This document shows, piece after piece, positions 1-7,540 of a DNA stretch of 50,751 nt. This DNA comes from Arthrobacter sp. Edens01. Lineage in GTDB: Bacteria > Actinomycetota > Actinomycetes > Actinomycetales > Micrococcaceae. The notes below the pieces were generated by a model. It made no database searches, was not told the DNA's origin, and worked only from the letters and a program-made list of their open reading frames with translations. Every line of letters begins with the position of its first letter. Position 1 is the stretch's first letter. The DNA is taken from contig NZ_LKIU01000007.1 of NCBI RefSeq assembly GCF_001307035.1, positions 1 to 50,751 of the forward strand, in the 5' to 3' direction. The position numbers and the translations under genes are program-made.

Positions 1-51
1 CCCCCCCCCCCCCCCCCCCCCCCCCCCGATCCCCGATCCCCGATCCCCGAT
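1..51. repeat. C homopolymer and 7-bp tandem repeat at the window edge
   Basis: Positions 1-27 are all C. They are followed by GATCCCC repeated three times and a final GAT (28-51). No coding sequence is visible here. A homopolymer this long at a sequence end is either an assembly artefact or a real hard-to-sequence tract at which the assembly broke. The other strand is G-rich and could form G-quadruplexes. Confidence 0.85.
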
Positions 52-66
52 GATTCTGCCGAGCGC

Positions 67-121
67 CCCCGGTCCAACCCCGATCCAACCCCGATCCAGC
101 CCCGAATCAGCCCCAGACCCC
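67..121. repeat. 11-bp C-rich tandem repeat, five copies
   Basis: Five consecutive 11-base units start at 67, 78, 89, 100 and 111. They follow the pattern CCCCGATCCAA with one to several substitutions per unit. The period is not a multiple of three, and no ribosome site or convincing reading frame accompanies it. It continues the C-rich character of 1-51. The stretch 122-211 that leads to the sensor kinase holds no recognisable promoter that I can defend. Confidence 0.75.
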
Positions 122-211
122 ACGCCCTCCTGCAGGTCAGCCGCAAACCCCACCCCAGCTACGGGGGAAAGCCCCATGGCGGCGCCCGCCCCCAGATAGC
201 AAGCTGGAGTC

Positions 212-1553
212 ATGACCAACACCTACGCCCCCGAACCTGATGCAGTACCGGGATCCCGCCCGGCAGCAGTGACGCAGACTCAGCCTCGCCGCCCGGCTTT
301 CTTCCGCAGCGCCACCTGGCGTGCCTTCGGGTACCACGGCGTCACCTTGCTTCTGGCTCCCTTCGCGCTGGCCTACGCCGTGACCACGGTGTCCCTCGGT
401 GCATCCCTGCTGGTGACCGTAGTGGGTCTGGTTATTGTTGCCGCCATGGTGGTCGCCGGCAGGTACTGGGGCACCGTCAACCGGAGCCTCACGGCGTCCC
501 TGCTCGGCAGGCACATCGACGCACCGCCGCCGTTCACACCCCGGCGCGGGTTCTTTGGCTTCCTGTGGTCCGGGCTGGCCGACACAGCCGGGTGGAGGGC
601 AATCGCCCACATGGTCGTCAGCTTCGTCACCTCGGTAACGGCCGCGGTCCTCAGCATCACTTTCCTGGTTACCGGCCTTGGCTGCATGACCCACTGGTAC
701 TGGTCGCAGTGGCTGCCTGCCACGCAGGCGTCGGACGGGTCCTGGCACCGCGGCAGCATGATTGCCCCGGATGTGTTCGTGGAAGGGTTCTGGTGGCAGG
801 CAGCCTACGTTGGAGTGGGCGTGCTGATGACCTTCGTCCTTTGGCCGGCTATCAACAACGGTTCCGCCCGGCTGCAGGCTGCACTGACCGCTGCGCTCCT
901 GGGTCCAACAGCTGCACAGGTCCGGGTCCGTGACCTGGAGGCCAGCCGCAGCAGTTCCGTCACCACAGCCGACGCCCCGGCTGGCCAGGATCGAACGGGA
1001 TCTACACGACGGAACGCAGGCGCAGCTGGTTGCCATTGCCATGAAGCTCGGGGATGCCCGGGACCGCCTCTCCGCAGGTGAAACGAACGAAGACCTGCAG
1101 CGCCTCCTGGACAGTGCACACGGAACCGCCAAGGATGCACTGGCAGACCTCCGCGGAATCGCCCGCGGCATCCGGCCCGCAGTGCTAAATGACGGGCTCG
1201 ACGCCGCACTCGAGTCTCTGGCCGCGACGTCGCCCCTGCCGGTGGAACTGGACTACCGCCTGGTGGTGCGGCCGGCCCCCGCCGTCGAAGCCATTGCGTA
1301 CTACTCCGCGGCGGAGCTGGTCACCAACGCGGTGAAGCACTCTCGCGGCTCTGCCGTCCGCATTTCAGTCGCCAGCGAGGGCGGGCAGCTGGTTCTCAAC
1401 GTCAGCGACAACGGAACCGGCGGCGCCAATCCGGCAGCCGGCAGCGGGCTGGCAGGCCTGGCCGAACGCGTCCGCACGGTAGACGGCACCCTGGAACTCG
1501 ACTCCCCCGCCGGCGGTCCCACCACGGTGACGGTCCGGCTCCCCCTGGCATGA
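212..1553 (+). pseudogene. Sensor histidine kinase (NarL/LuxR-partner type), interrupted by a 1-base frameshift
   Basis: The N-terminal part (212 to about 978) encodes a membrane sensor domain with several hydrophobic segments, resembling the actinobacterial 'putative sensor' domain. The C-terminal part lies in the next frame (to 1553) and encodes a HisKA_3 dimerisation domain with the phospho-acceptor His in RDLHDGTQAQL (codon 1005-1007). It also has an HATPase_c domain with N-box ELVTNAVKHS and G-box SDNGTGG. Removing one C from the CCCC run at 975-978 restores a single frame reading ADARLARIERDLHDG, as expected for this family, giving about 446 residues. The gene is therefore either broken in nature or miscalled at a homopolymer. 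The response regulator lies 49 bp downstream. The start has GGAG at 206-209, unusually close to the ATG. Confidence 0.8.
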
Positions 1554-1602
1554 GCACGGCCCGGCATTTCCGGACGGCGGCAGCATGGGGCAGGCTTCAA
1601 GG

Positions 1603-2262
1603 ATGAAGATCGCGATTGCCGAAGACTCCGCACTGCTGCGTGTTGGCCTGGTGGAGCTGCTCGGCGGGCGTGGACACCAGGTTGTTGCTGCTGCCGGCAA
1701 TGCAGAGGAACTGTTCACGGCTCTTGAAACCGCGGAGCCCGACGTCGTAATCCTGGACAACCGGATGCCGCCCACCCACACCAGCGAGGGAATCCGGGCG
1801 GCACTGACGCTGCGGGCGACCCGGCCGGAAATCGGCGTCCTGCTCCTCTCCCAGTACGTGGAGACCCGCTACGCCACGCAGCTCTTCGCCGGCCAGCCCC
1901 GCGGAACCGGGTACCTGCTCAAAGACCGTGTGGCGGATATCCGTGCCTTCCTGGACGCGCTCGAACGGATCCGGGAGGGAGAAACCGTCCTCGACCCGGA
2001 AGTGGTCCGCCAGCTGATGGGGGCCGGGAACACAGCGGGCCTTGGATCCCTGACTCCGAGGGAACACGACGTTCTGGAACTCATGGCGCAGGGACGGACA
2101 AATGCCGGTATTTGTGCTGAACTGTTCCTCTCCGCAGGCGCGGTGGAAAAACACATCACATCCATTTTCAGCAAGCTGGACCTAGCACCGGCGGCCGGCG
2201 ACCATCGAAGGGTCCTGGCCGTTCTGCAGTACTTACAGGCCGCCTCGCCGGGTGTGGCCTGA
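1603..2262 (+). CDS. NarL/LuxR-family response regulator
   Basis: This is a DNA-binding partner of the upstream histidine kinase. The receiver domain has the acidic pair E7-D8, phospho-acceptor D52 in VVILDNRMPP and conserved K107 in GYLLKDR. A C-terminal LuxR helix-turn-helix starts at LTPREHDVLELMAQGRTN. I chose ATG 1603 because the receiver fold begins directly with MKIAIAEDS and GGGGCAGG lies 8 bp upstream; an in-frame ATG at 1585 would add six residues. Total length is 219 residues, normal for the family. The target genes are unknown. The next gene, a hydroxyacid dehydrogenase, is a possible target by proximity only. Confidence 0.92.
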   Translation: MKIAIAEDSALLRVGLVELLGGRGHQVVAAAGNAEELFTALETAEPDVVILDNRMPPTHTSEGIRAALTLRATRPEIGVLLLSQYVETRYATQLFAGQPRGTGYLLKDRVADIRAFLDALERIREGETVLDPEVVRQLMGAGNTAGLGSLTPREHDVLELMAQGRTNAGICAELFLSAGAVEKHITSIFSKLDLAPAAGDHRRVLAVLQYLQAASPGVA

Positions 2263-2265
2263 CCA

Positions 2266-2291
2266 TTTCCCGGAAACCGGAATTCCGGAAT
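2266..2291. promoter_or_regulatory. Cluster of three overlapping palindromes upstream of the dehydrogenase gene
   Basis: Three perfect palindromes lie within 26 bp: TTTCCCGGAAA (2266-2276), CCGGAATTCCGG (2277-2288) and ATTCCGGAAT (2282-2291). They sit between the response regulator stop and the start of the dehydrogenase gene. This arrangement suggests an operator; no cognate regulator can be named. Confidence 0.5.
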
Positions 2292-2340
2292 AGATTTGAG
2301 TCGGGATAAAAGTCCCGCAGACGTCATGGATCAGGATCGT

Positions 2341-5151
2341 ATGTCAGCCACAGCGCAGAACTTTGCCCCAGCAACCGCGTCCCTCGAGGGTGAGGGGATC
2401 AGCACCCGGGAGATCGACCGCCGGAAAATGGCGCACGATGCTTCCCACTACCTGCTGATTCCGCAGGCGGTTGCCACGCCCACGAACACTGCCGAAGTGG
2501 CACAGCTGATGCGCCGCAGCCGTGAGCTCGGCATCCCGGCAACCTTCCGCTCCGGCGGAACCTCACTCTCCGGCCAGGCCGTCAGCGACAGCCTCCTGAT
2601 CGATACCCGTCACCATTTCCGGGACATCGAAGTGCTCGACGGCGGCGCCCGGGTCCGCGTGGCCCCCGGCGCGACGGTGCGCTCGGTCAACTCCCGGCTG
2701 GCTGCCTTCGGACGCAAGCTTGGACCCGACCCCGCCAGCGAGATCGCCTGCACCATCGGCGGCGTGGTGGCCAACAACTCTTCCGGCATGGCCTGCGGCA
2801 CCGAGTTCAACACCTACCGGACCCTTGAGTCCATGGTCCTGGTGCTGGCCAGCGGCACCGTCCTGGACACCGCGGCACCGGACGTGGAGGAGAAACTCCG
2901 CGCCCTTGAACCGGAACTTTTCGAGGGCCTGCTGCGCCTGCGCGGCCGCATCGTGGCGAACCCGGACTCCGTCGCCACCATTACCCGACTGTTCTCGATG
3001 AAGAACACGATGGGCTACGGCCTGAACTCCTTCCTGGACTTTGAGAATCCGGCAGACATCCTGGCCCACCTGATGATCGGCAGCGAGGGAACCCTGGGCT
3101 TCGTAGCGCAGGCGACCTTCCGGACCATTCCGGCGCTGCCCAAGGTCGCCACCGGCCTGATGTTCTTTGAGTCGCTCGACGCCGCTGCCACCGCCCTGCC
3201 GGAGCTCACCGCTACCGGTCTGGCCACGGTGGAACTCATGGACGCCACGTCCCTGCGCGTCGCCCAGCAGGCAGCGGATGCCCCGCTTGAACTGCGCGGA
3301 CTCCAGATCCAGGCCCATGCCGCTTTGCTGGTGGAGCACCAGGCCACTACCGCGGATGAACTCGAAGCCAAGCGGGAAGCCTCCCGGCCGCTGTTTGAGT
3401 CCCTGCGCCTCGCAGCTCCGTTCGCCATGACCTCGAACGCCCGGGATCGGGCGGGTATGTGGCACATGCGCAAGGGCCTCTACACCACGGTGGCCGGCGC
3501 CCGTCCCTCCGGCACCAACGCACTGCTGGAAGACATTGTGGTTCCGGTTCCGTCGCTGGCACGGACCTGCGCCGAACTGGCCACCCTGTTCACGGACCAC
3601 CACTACCGGGACTCCGTGATCTTTGGGCATGCCAAGGACGGCAATATCCACTTCATGCTGAACGAAAACTTCAGTGATCCCGCCGAGCTCGCCCGTTACG
3701 AGGCCTTCACCGAGGAGATGGTGGAGCTGGTCCTGGGCGAAGGCGGCTCGCTGAAGGCCGAGCACGGCACCGGCCGGATCATGGCCCCCTACGTGCGGCG
3801 GCAGTACGGCGATGAGCTGTACGAAATCATGCTCGAGATCAAGCGCCTCATCGACCCGGCCAACCTGCTCAACCCCGGTGTGCTGATCAATGAGGATCCG
3901 CGTTCCTACGTGCAGAACCTCAAGATCGCTCCCACGGTGGAAAAAGAAGTGGACCGCTGTGTGGAGTGCGGCTACTGCGAGCCCGTCTGCCCGAGCAAGG
4001 ACATCACCACCACACCCCGCCAGCGCATTGTGCTGCGCCGGGAAATTGCCGACGCCGAGGCCCGCGGGGATTCGGTGCTCGCCGCCACCCTGCGTGCGGA
4101 CTATGACTACGACGGCGTGCAGACCTGCGCAGTGGACGGCATGTGCGGCACCGCGTGCCCCGTGCTGATCAACACCGGCGACCTCGTTCGGCGGCTGCGG
4201 GCCGAGAACACCAACAAGGCTGCCGACGCCGGCTGGAAAGCAGCTGCCGGACGCTGGGGCACCATGACCTCCGTCGGCGGCAAGGCGCTGACCTTTGCGA
4301 AGGCCGTGCCGTCGCCGCTTCCCAAGCTGGCCACCGCCGTCGGGCGTGCCATTCTCGGTGCGGACAACGTTCAGTCCTACGAGACCGTACTGCCGGCCGG
4401 CGGAACCCGCCGTGCCGCGCACGAAGACACGGACCCGGTTGCAGTGTTCTTCCCGGCCTGCATCGGCACCATGTTCGGTCCCGGCGAAGGCGGCGAAGGA
4501 TCCGCCCCGGCATTCATGGAACTGTGCGAACGTGCCGGCGTGGGGGTCCGCATCCCCAAGGGCATTGAGAACCTGTGCTGCGGTACGCCGTGGAAATCCA
4601 AGGGCTTCACCTCCGGCTACCAGGTGATGACGGAGAAGGTACTGGCCAACCTGTGGGTTGCCACGGGCGGCGGGGAACTTCCGGTGGTGTGTGACGCAGC
4701 TTCCTGCACCGAAGGCCTGGACACCATGAAGCGCCTGGCCGGTGAAAGCCCGGTCTACCCGGGCCTGCGGTTCGTGGATTCCGTGGACTTTGTCCGGGAG
4801 AACGTCCTTCCGCGGCTGGAAGTTACCCGGAAACTGGGATCGCTGGCCCTGCATCCCACCTGCTCTTCCACCCAGCTTGGTGCCAATGATGCCCTGACGG
4901 AGATTGCGGCTGCGGTCAGCGCTGAGGTCTTTGTTCCTCCGAGCTGGGGCTGCTGCGCCTTCGCCGGCGACCGCGGCCTGCTGCACCCCGAACTGACGGC
5001 GTCGGCGACCAAGCGGCAGGCAGAGGAAATCAACTCCCGGGTCTTTGACGGTTATGCCTCCTTGAACCGGACCTGTGAACTCGGGATGACCAAGGCGACG
5101 GGACACACCTACCGCCACATCCTGGAGTACCTGGCTGAAGCCACCCGCTGA
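2341..5151 (+). CDS. FAD-binding and 4Fe-4S 2-hydroxyacid dehydrogenase, probably D-lactate dehydrogenase
   Basis: A membrane-associated flavoprotein of about 936 residues that probably oxidises D-lactate or a related D-2-hydroxyacid and passes electrons to the respiratory chain. Domains in order: FAD_binding_4 (PCMH fold, with FRSGGTSLSGQ and CTIGGVVANNSSGM), FAD-oxidase C-terminal domain (GHAKDGNIHFML; EHGTGR), two 4Fe-4S motifs (CVECGYCEPVCP near residue 540 and CAVDGMCGTACP near 595), and a C-terminal GlpC-like region with two CCG-type motifs (near 745 and 870). The length and order match the Shewanella Dld-II / YdiJ group. D-2-hydroxyglutarate or glycolate are alternative substrates. The start is uncertain: ATG 2341 has AGGA 4 bp upstream; in-frame ATG 2326 and TTG 2296 are alternatives. 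Confidence 0.88.
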   Translation: MSATAQNFAPATASLEGEGISTREIDRRKMAHDASHYLLIPQAVATPTNTAEVAQLMRRSRELGIPATFRSGGTSLSGQAVSDSLLIDTRHHFRDIEVLDGGARVRVAPGATVRSVNSRLAAFGRKLGPDPASEIACTIGGVVANNSSGMACGTEFNTYRTLESMVLVLASGTVLDTAAPDVEEKLRALEPELFEGLLRLRGRIVANPDSVATITRLFSMKNTMGYGLNSFLDFENPADILAHLMIGSEGTLGFVAQATFRTIPALPKVATGLMFFESLDAAATALPELTATGLATVELMDATSLRVAQQAADAPLELRGLQIQAHAALLVEHQATTADELEAKREASRPLFESLRLAAPFAMTSNARDRAGMWHMRKGLYTTVAGARPSGTNALLEDIVVPVPSLARTCAELATLFTDHHYRDSVIFGHAKDGNIHFMLNENFSDPAELARYEAFTEEMVELVLGEGGSLKAEHGTGRIMAPYVRRQYGDELYEIMLEIKRLIDPANLLNPGVLINEDPRSYVQNLKIAPTVEKEVDRCVECGYCEPVCPSKDITTTPRQRIVLRREIADAEARGDSVLAATLRADYDYDGVQTCAVDGMCGTACPVLINTGDLVRRLRAENTNKAADAGWKAAAGRWGTMTSVGGKALTFAKAVPSPLPKLATAVGRAILGADNVQSYETVLPAGGTRRAAHEDTDPVAVFFPACIGTMFGPGEGGEGSAPAFMELCERAGVGVRIPKGIENLCCGTPWKSKGFTSGYQVMTEKVLANLWVATGGGELPVVCDAASCTEGLDTMKRLAGESPVYPGLRFVDSVDFVRENVLPRLEVTRKLGSLALHPTCSSTQLGANDALTEIAAAVSAEVFVPPSWGCCAFAGDRGLLHPELTASATKRQAEEINSRVFDGYASLNRTCELGMTKATGHTYRHILEYLAEATR

Positions 5152-5160
5152 GCAACGGGT

Positions 5161-5190
5161 CCCGCGGCACCGGGCCACTGGTGCTGCGGG
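5161..5190 (+). terminator. Hairpin after the dehydrogenase gene
   Basis: A 10-bp stem with one G-T pair (5161-5170 with 5181-5190) and a 10-base loop begins 10 bp after the stop codon. An alternative perfect 8-bp stem pairs ACCGGGCC (5169-5176) with GGCCCGGT (5190-5197). There is no T tract, so it is a likely but not classical terminator. Confidence 0.5.
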
Positions 5191-5335
5191 GCCCGGTTAG
5201 GCTTCGGCGGCGGCCCGGGTTCGCTTAATGAGGCAGCCCCGGTGCGGCCGATCGGAAGGCGCGGCTGCGGCCGGTGCGACCGGTTCGACTAACGCGGCCG
5301 TCCGGGAGCAAAATCAAAGGAGCGAGCAGATTTTG

Positions 5336-5351
5336 CATCCTCCGGAGGATG
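5336..5351 (+). promoter_or_regulatory. Perfect 16-bp palindrome containing the ribosome binding site
   Basis: CATCCTCCGGAGGATG is a perfect palindrome. Its right half carries the GGAGGA ribosome site (5344-5349), 9 bp before the ATG at 5359. The left half is therefore an anti-Shine-Dalgarno sequence and could fold back on it, with CCGG as the loop. The DNA could also be a protein binding site. Confidence 0.5.
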
Positions 5352-5358
5352 AGCTTCC

Positions 5359-6252
5359 ATGAGCAAGCCAAAAAACGGTGCCGCCCGGACCGCCGGCGCA
5401 CTCGCCGTCGCGCTTGGTGTTTCGGCCGCTTCGATGCTGGCCGGGTGCGGCGTCCAGGAACCGGAACCCTACCGGACCGTGCTTCCGGCGCCGTCACCAG
5501 CAGTCAGTGTTCCCGCCACTGTCCAGGCGCAGGCTCCTGCACAGCAGTATGTGCCGGCACCCGCCCCCACCCCGGAAAGTGAGACTCCCGATCCCGGGCT
5601 GGAATCCAACGCCGGCGACCCCGCTGACAGCGGGATGCCCGGCAGCGGCGAGTCTGGCGCCGTGCCCCCGGCCCCGGCCCCGGCTCAGATCCAAATCCCG
5701 GCCCCGGCCCCGGCCCCGACCCCGACCCCTGAACAGCTGGAGCTGGCAGGACGGGTTGTGTGGGATCCTTCGGAACGTGACCGGGCTGCCGCTGCCCTCG
5801 CCGAGGCTGACGCCTACACTGCGGCCCACCCCGATACAGCCGAGGCTGCCGTGTTTTCCTCTATCCGCCGGGACCTGGCCTGTGGTTCCGGGGAGAACGG
5901 GACCGCCCTGGTGACAAGGGCGCTGCGGGCCGCCGGCTACACGTTCTCGGGTTTAGCGCCGCAGGACATTGTTTCGTGGTTCGCGGCGCATCCGGGGTCC
6001 GGAACTCTCGTACGTGATCCGGGAGCAGCCAGACCCGGCTCCGTGCTCCTAACCACGGGGGCGTGCGGCACCCAGACCCTGGGCGTTTATTTGGCCGACG
6101 GCCTGGCGGTGTTCGCCGGTGCTGACGTTCCGGCCAGCGCCGGTTTCACGGCGTTTGGTACGGCACGGATCGCTCCCGTGGATCAACTGCCTCCGGGCGT
6201 TCCCGCCCTGCCGGCGGATCCCGTTTACGTCCGCGTGGCTCCGTACGTGTAG
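5359..6252 (+). CDS. Pro/Ala-rich putative lipoprotein
   Basis: Predicted exported lipoprotein of 297 residues. A basic N-terminus and hydrophobic stretch lead to the lipobox LAGC, with Cys near residue 30. Residues about 36-130 are a low-complexity Pro/Ala segment with runs such as PAPAPAP, probably an extended stalk holding the C-terminal part away from the membrane. The C-terminal 160 residues look folded (for example AGYTFSGLAPQDIVSWF and GSVLLTTGACG) and contain two Cys, but I recognise no family. The start is supported by GGAGGA with a 9-bp spacer, inside a palindrome. A short hairpin, AGCTGG / CCAGCT (6251-6265), overlaps the stop codon. Function unknown. Confidence 0.8.
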   Translation: MSKPKNGAARTAGALAVALGVSAASMLAGCGVQEPEPYRTVLPAPSPAVSVPATVQAQAPAQQYVPAPAPTPESETPDPGLESNAGDPADSGMPGSGESGAVPPAPAPAQIQIPAPAPAPTPTPEQLELAGRVVWDPSERDRAAAALAEADAYTAAHPDTAEAAVFSSIRRDLACGSGENGTALVTRALRAAGYTFSGLAPQDIVSWFAAHPGSGTLVRDPGAARPGSVLLTTGACGTQTLGVYLADGLAVFAGADVPASAGFTAFGTARIAPVDQLPPGVPALPADPVYVRVAPYV

Positions 6253-6317
6253 CTGGCAGCCAGCTCCGGCGGGCACACGCGCCCCCTCCCACCTGCAGGA
6301 ACAGACGAAAAAAGGTC

Positions 6318-6355
6318 TTGCATTCTTACTTTCTTCACCGTATAAAGTAAGAATG
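6318..6355 (+). promoter_or_regulatory. Promoter embedded in a 12-bp perfect inverted repeat; predicted leaderless start of the ROK operon
   Basis: The -35 element TTGCAT (6318-6323) and -10 element TATAAA (6341-6346) are separated by 17 bp. The inverted repeat CATTCTTACTTT (6321-6332) / AAAGTAAGAATG (6344-6355) has perfect 12-bp arms and an 11-bp spacer. It covers most of the promoter and ends on the ATG at 6353. Transcription should begin about 7 bp after the -10 element, on or next to the start codon, and I see no ribosome site. This looks like a self-regulated, leaderless promoter with the ROK protein as likely repressor. Confidence 0.75.
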
Positions 6356-7489
6356 TCGTCCACCTCACATGCACCAACGGGCCGCCAGGAACTCCGGCGG
6401 ATCCGGGTGGAATCCGTTGTGGGGGCCCTCCTGTCCCAAGGCCCCATTTCCCGTACCGATCTAGCTGCCGCTACCGGGTACAGCCCATCGACGGTCACCG
6501 GGATTGTCCACGAGCTCCAGGAACTGGGTTACCTCCACGAAGTGGGACAGCGCGAATCAACAGGGGGACGGCGCAGGACCCTAATGGAGATTGACCGTTC
6601 GGCAGTGGTGCTGGTGGTCGCAGAAGTCTGCCAGGGAAGCGTCAGGGCGAGCCTTGTCGATCTCGATGCCGCAGTGCTGGAGACACGCGAATTCGCTTTC
6701 AATGCCGAAGATCCGGTGTCCTCAACCGCCCAGGCTGTCTCTGAACTAGCTGCAGCTGCGCCCCGGCAGCCGGCCCGGCTGGTCCTGGCACTGCCCGGCG
6801 TGGTGGGAACCGACGGCACGGTCAGTCTCGCTCCGGACTTCGCCGCCGCCAACGGATCCCAGCTGGCCGATGAACTGCAGCGGCGCACCGGACTGGCCGT
6901 AACCGTTGAAAACGACGTCAACCTGGTGGCGCTCGGCGAGCGCAGTGCCGGAGCCGCAGCCGGCGTTGATGACCTGGTGCTAATCCACATCGCCGAAGGC
7001 ATCGGAGCGACTATCCTCTCCGGCGGCAAGCTGCTGCATGGCTCCACCCGGTCCGCGGGCGAGGTTGGTTTCCTGCCTGTTGCACCCCGCCCCCTCCCCC
7101 ACGGCAACCGCGGCCCGTTTGAAGCTGCCTGGAGCACTCCGGCCATTGCCGCCGCCGCCGAGTCCGCCGGGCTGGACAGCGGCGGTCCCGTGGTAGGCCG
7201 GATCTGCTCCGATCACCGTGCCCAAACGCTCTTGAATGACGTCCTGGATGCCTGGGCCTGGGCCGCCGTCGTCTGCGCCTGCGTCCTGAACCCCGCGCTC
7301 GTGGTCTTTTCCGGCGACGCCGTCCAGCTGGACGATCCGGCACGCGCAGCACTTACAGACCGCATCCGGGCAGCAGCACCTTCTGCCCCGGACGTCACGT
7401 TCGCTTCCCTTGGCGGAGCCGGCATCCTTCACGGTGCCGTTGCCCGCGTCCTCGAAGACCCCTCTGCCCTCATCACTCCCGGCGGCTAA
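6353..7489 (+). CDS. ROK-family transcriptional regulator
   Basis: A 378-residue regulator with an N-terminal winged helix (GPISRTDLAAATGYSPSTVT) and a ROK sugar-kinase-like domain (ENDVNLVALGERSAG; GEVGFLPV). Typical ROK proteins carry GE(x)GH and a CxCGxxGCLE zinc motif. Here the His is Phe (GEVGF) and the whole Cys motif is missing, unlike the second ROK protein at 47555-48760. It is the first gene of an operon with an ABC transporter and amino-sugar-type enzymes. It probably represses the operon through the inverted repeat that overlaps its own start. ATG 6353 is chosen because the winged-helix protein begins there and the promoter places the transcript start there. Confidence 0.88.
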   Translation: MSSTSHAPTGRQELRRIRVESVVGALLSQGPISRTDLAAATGYSPSTVTGIVHELQELGYLHEVGQRESTGGRRRTLMEIDRSAVVLVVAEVCQGSVRASLVDLDAAVLETREFAFNAEDPVSSTAQAVSELAAAAPRQPARLVLALPGVVGTDGTVSLAPDFAAANGSQLADELQRRTGLAVTVENDVNLVALGERSAGAAAGVDDLVLIHIAEGIGATILSGGKLLHGSTRSAGEVGFLPVAPRPLPHGNRGPFEAAWSTPAIAAAAESAGLDSGGPVVGRICSDHRAQTLLNDVLDAWAWAAVVCACVLNPALVVFSGDAVQLDDPARAALTDRIRAAAPSAPDVTFASLGGAGILHGAVARVLEDPSALITPGG

Positions 7490-7540
7490 GCCGCAGGGGC
7501 CCGAAGTTCACCTGGCACCACCCAACCCTAGGAGAAGTAC

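Noticed and set aside
137-1171. 344-codon minus-strand open frame opposite the sensor kinase
   Set aside because: No family resemblance, and it ignores the evident sensor and kinase domains on the other strand.
2563-5178. Long open frame (871 codons) on the minus strand opposite the dehydrogenase
   Set aside because: It is a mirror of a high-GC coding gene with strong family motifs on the plus strand. The minus-strand protein shows no domain and has no ribosome site.
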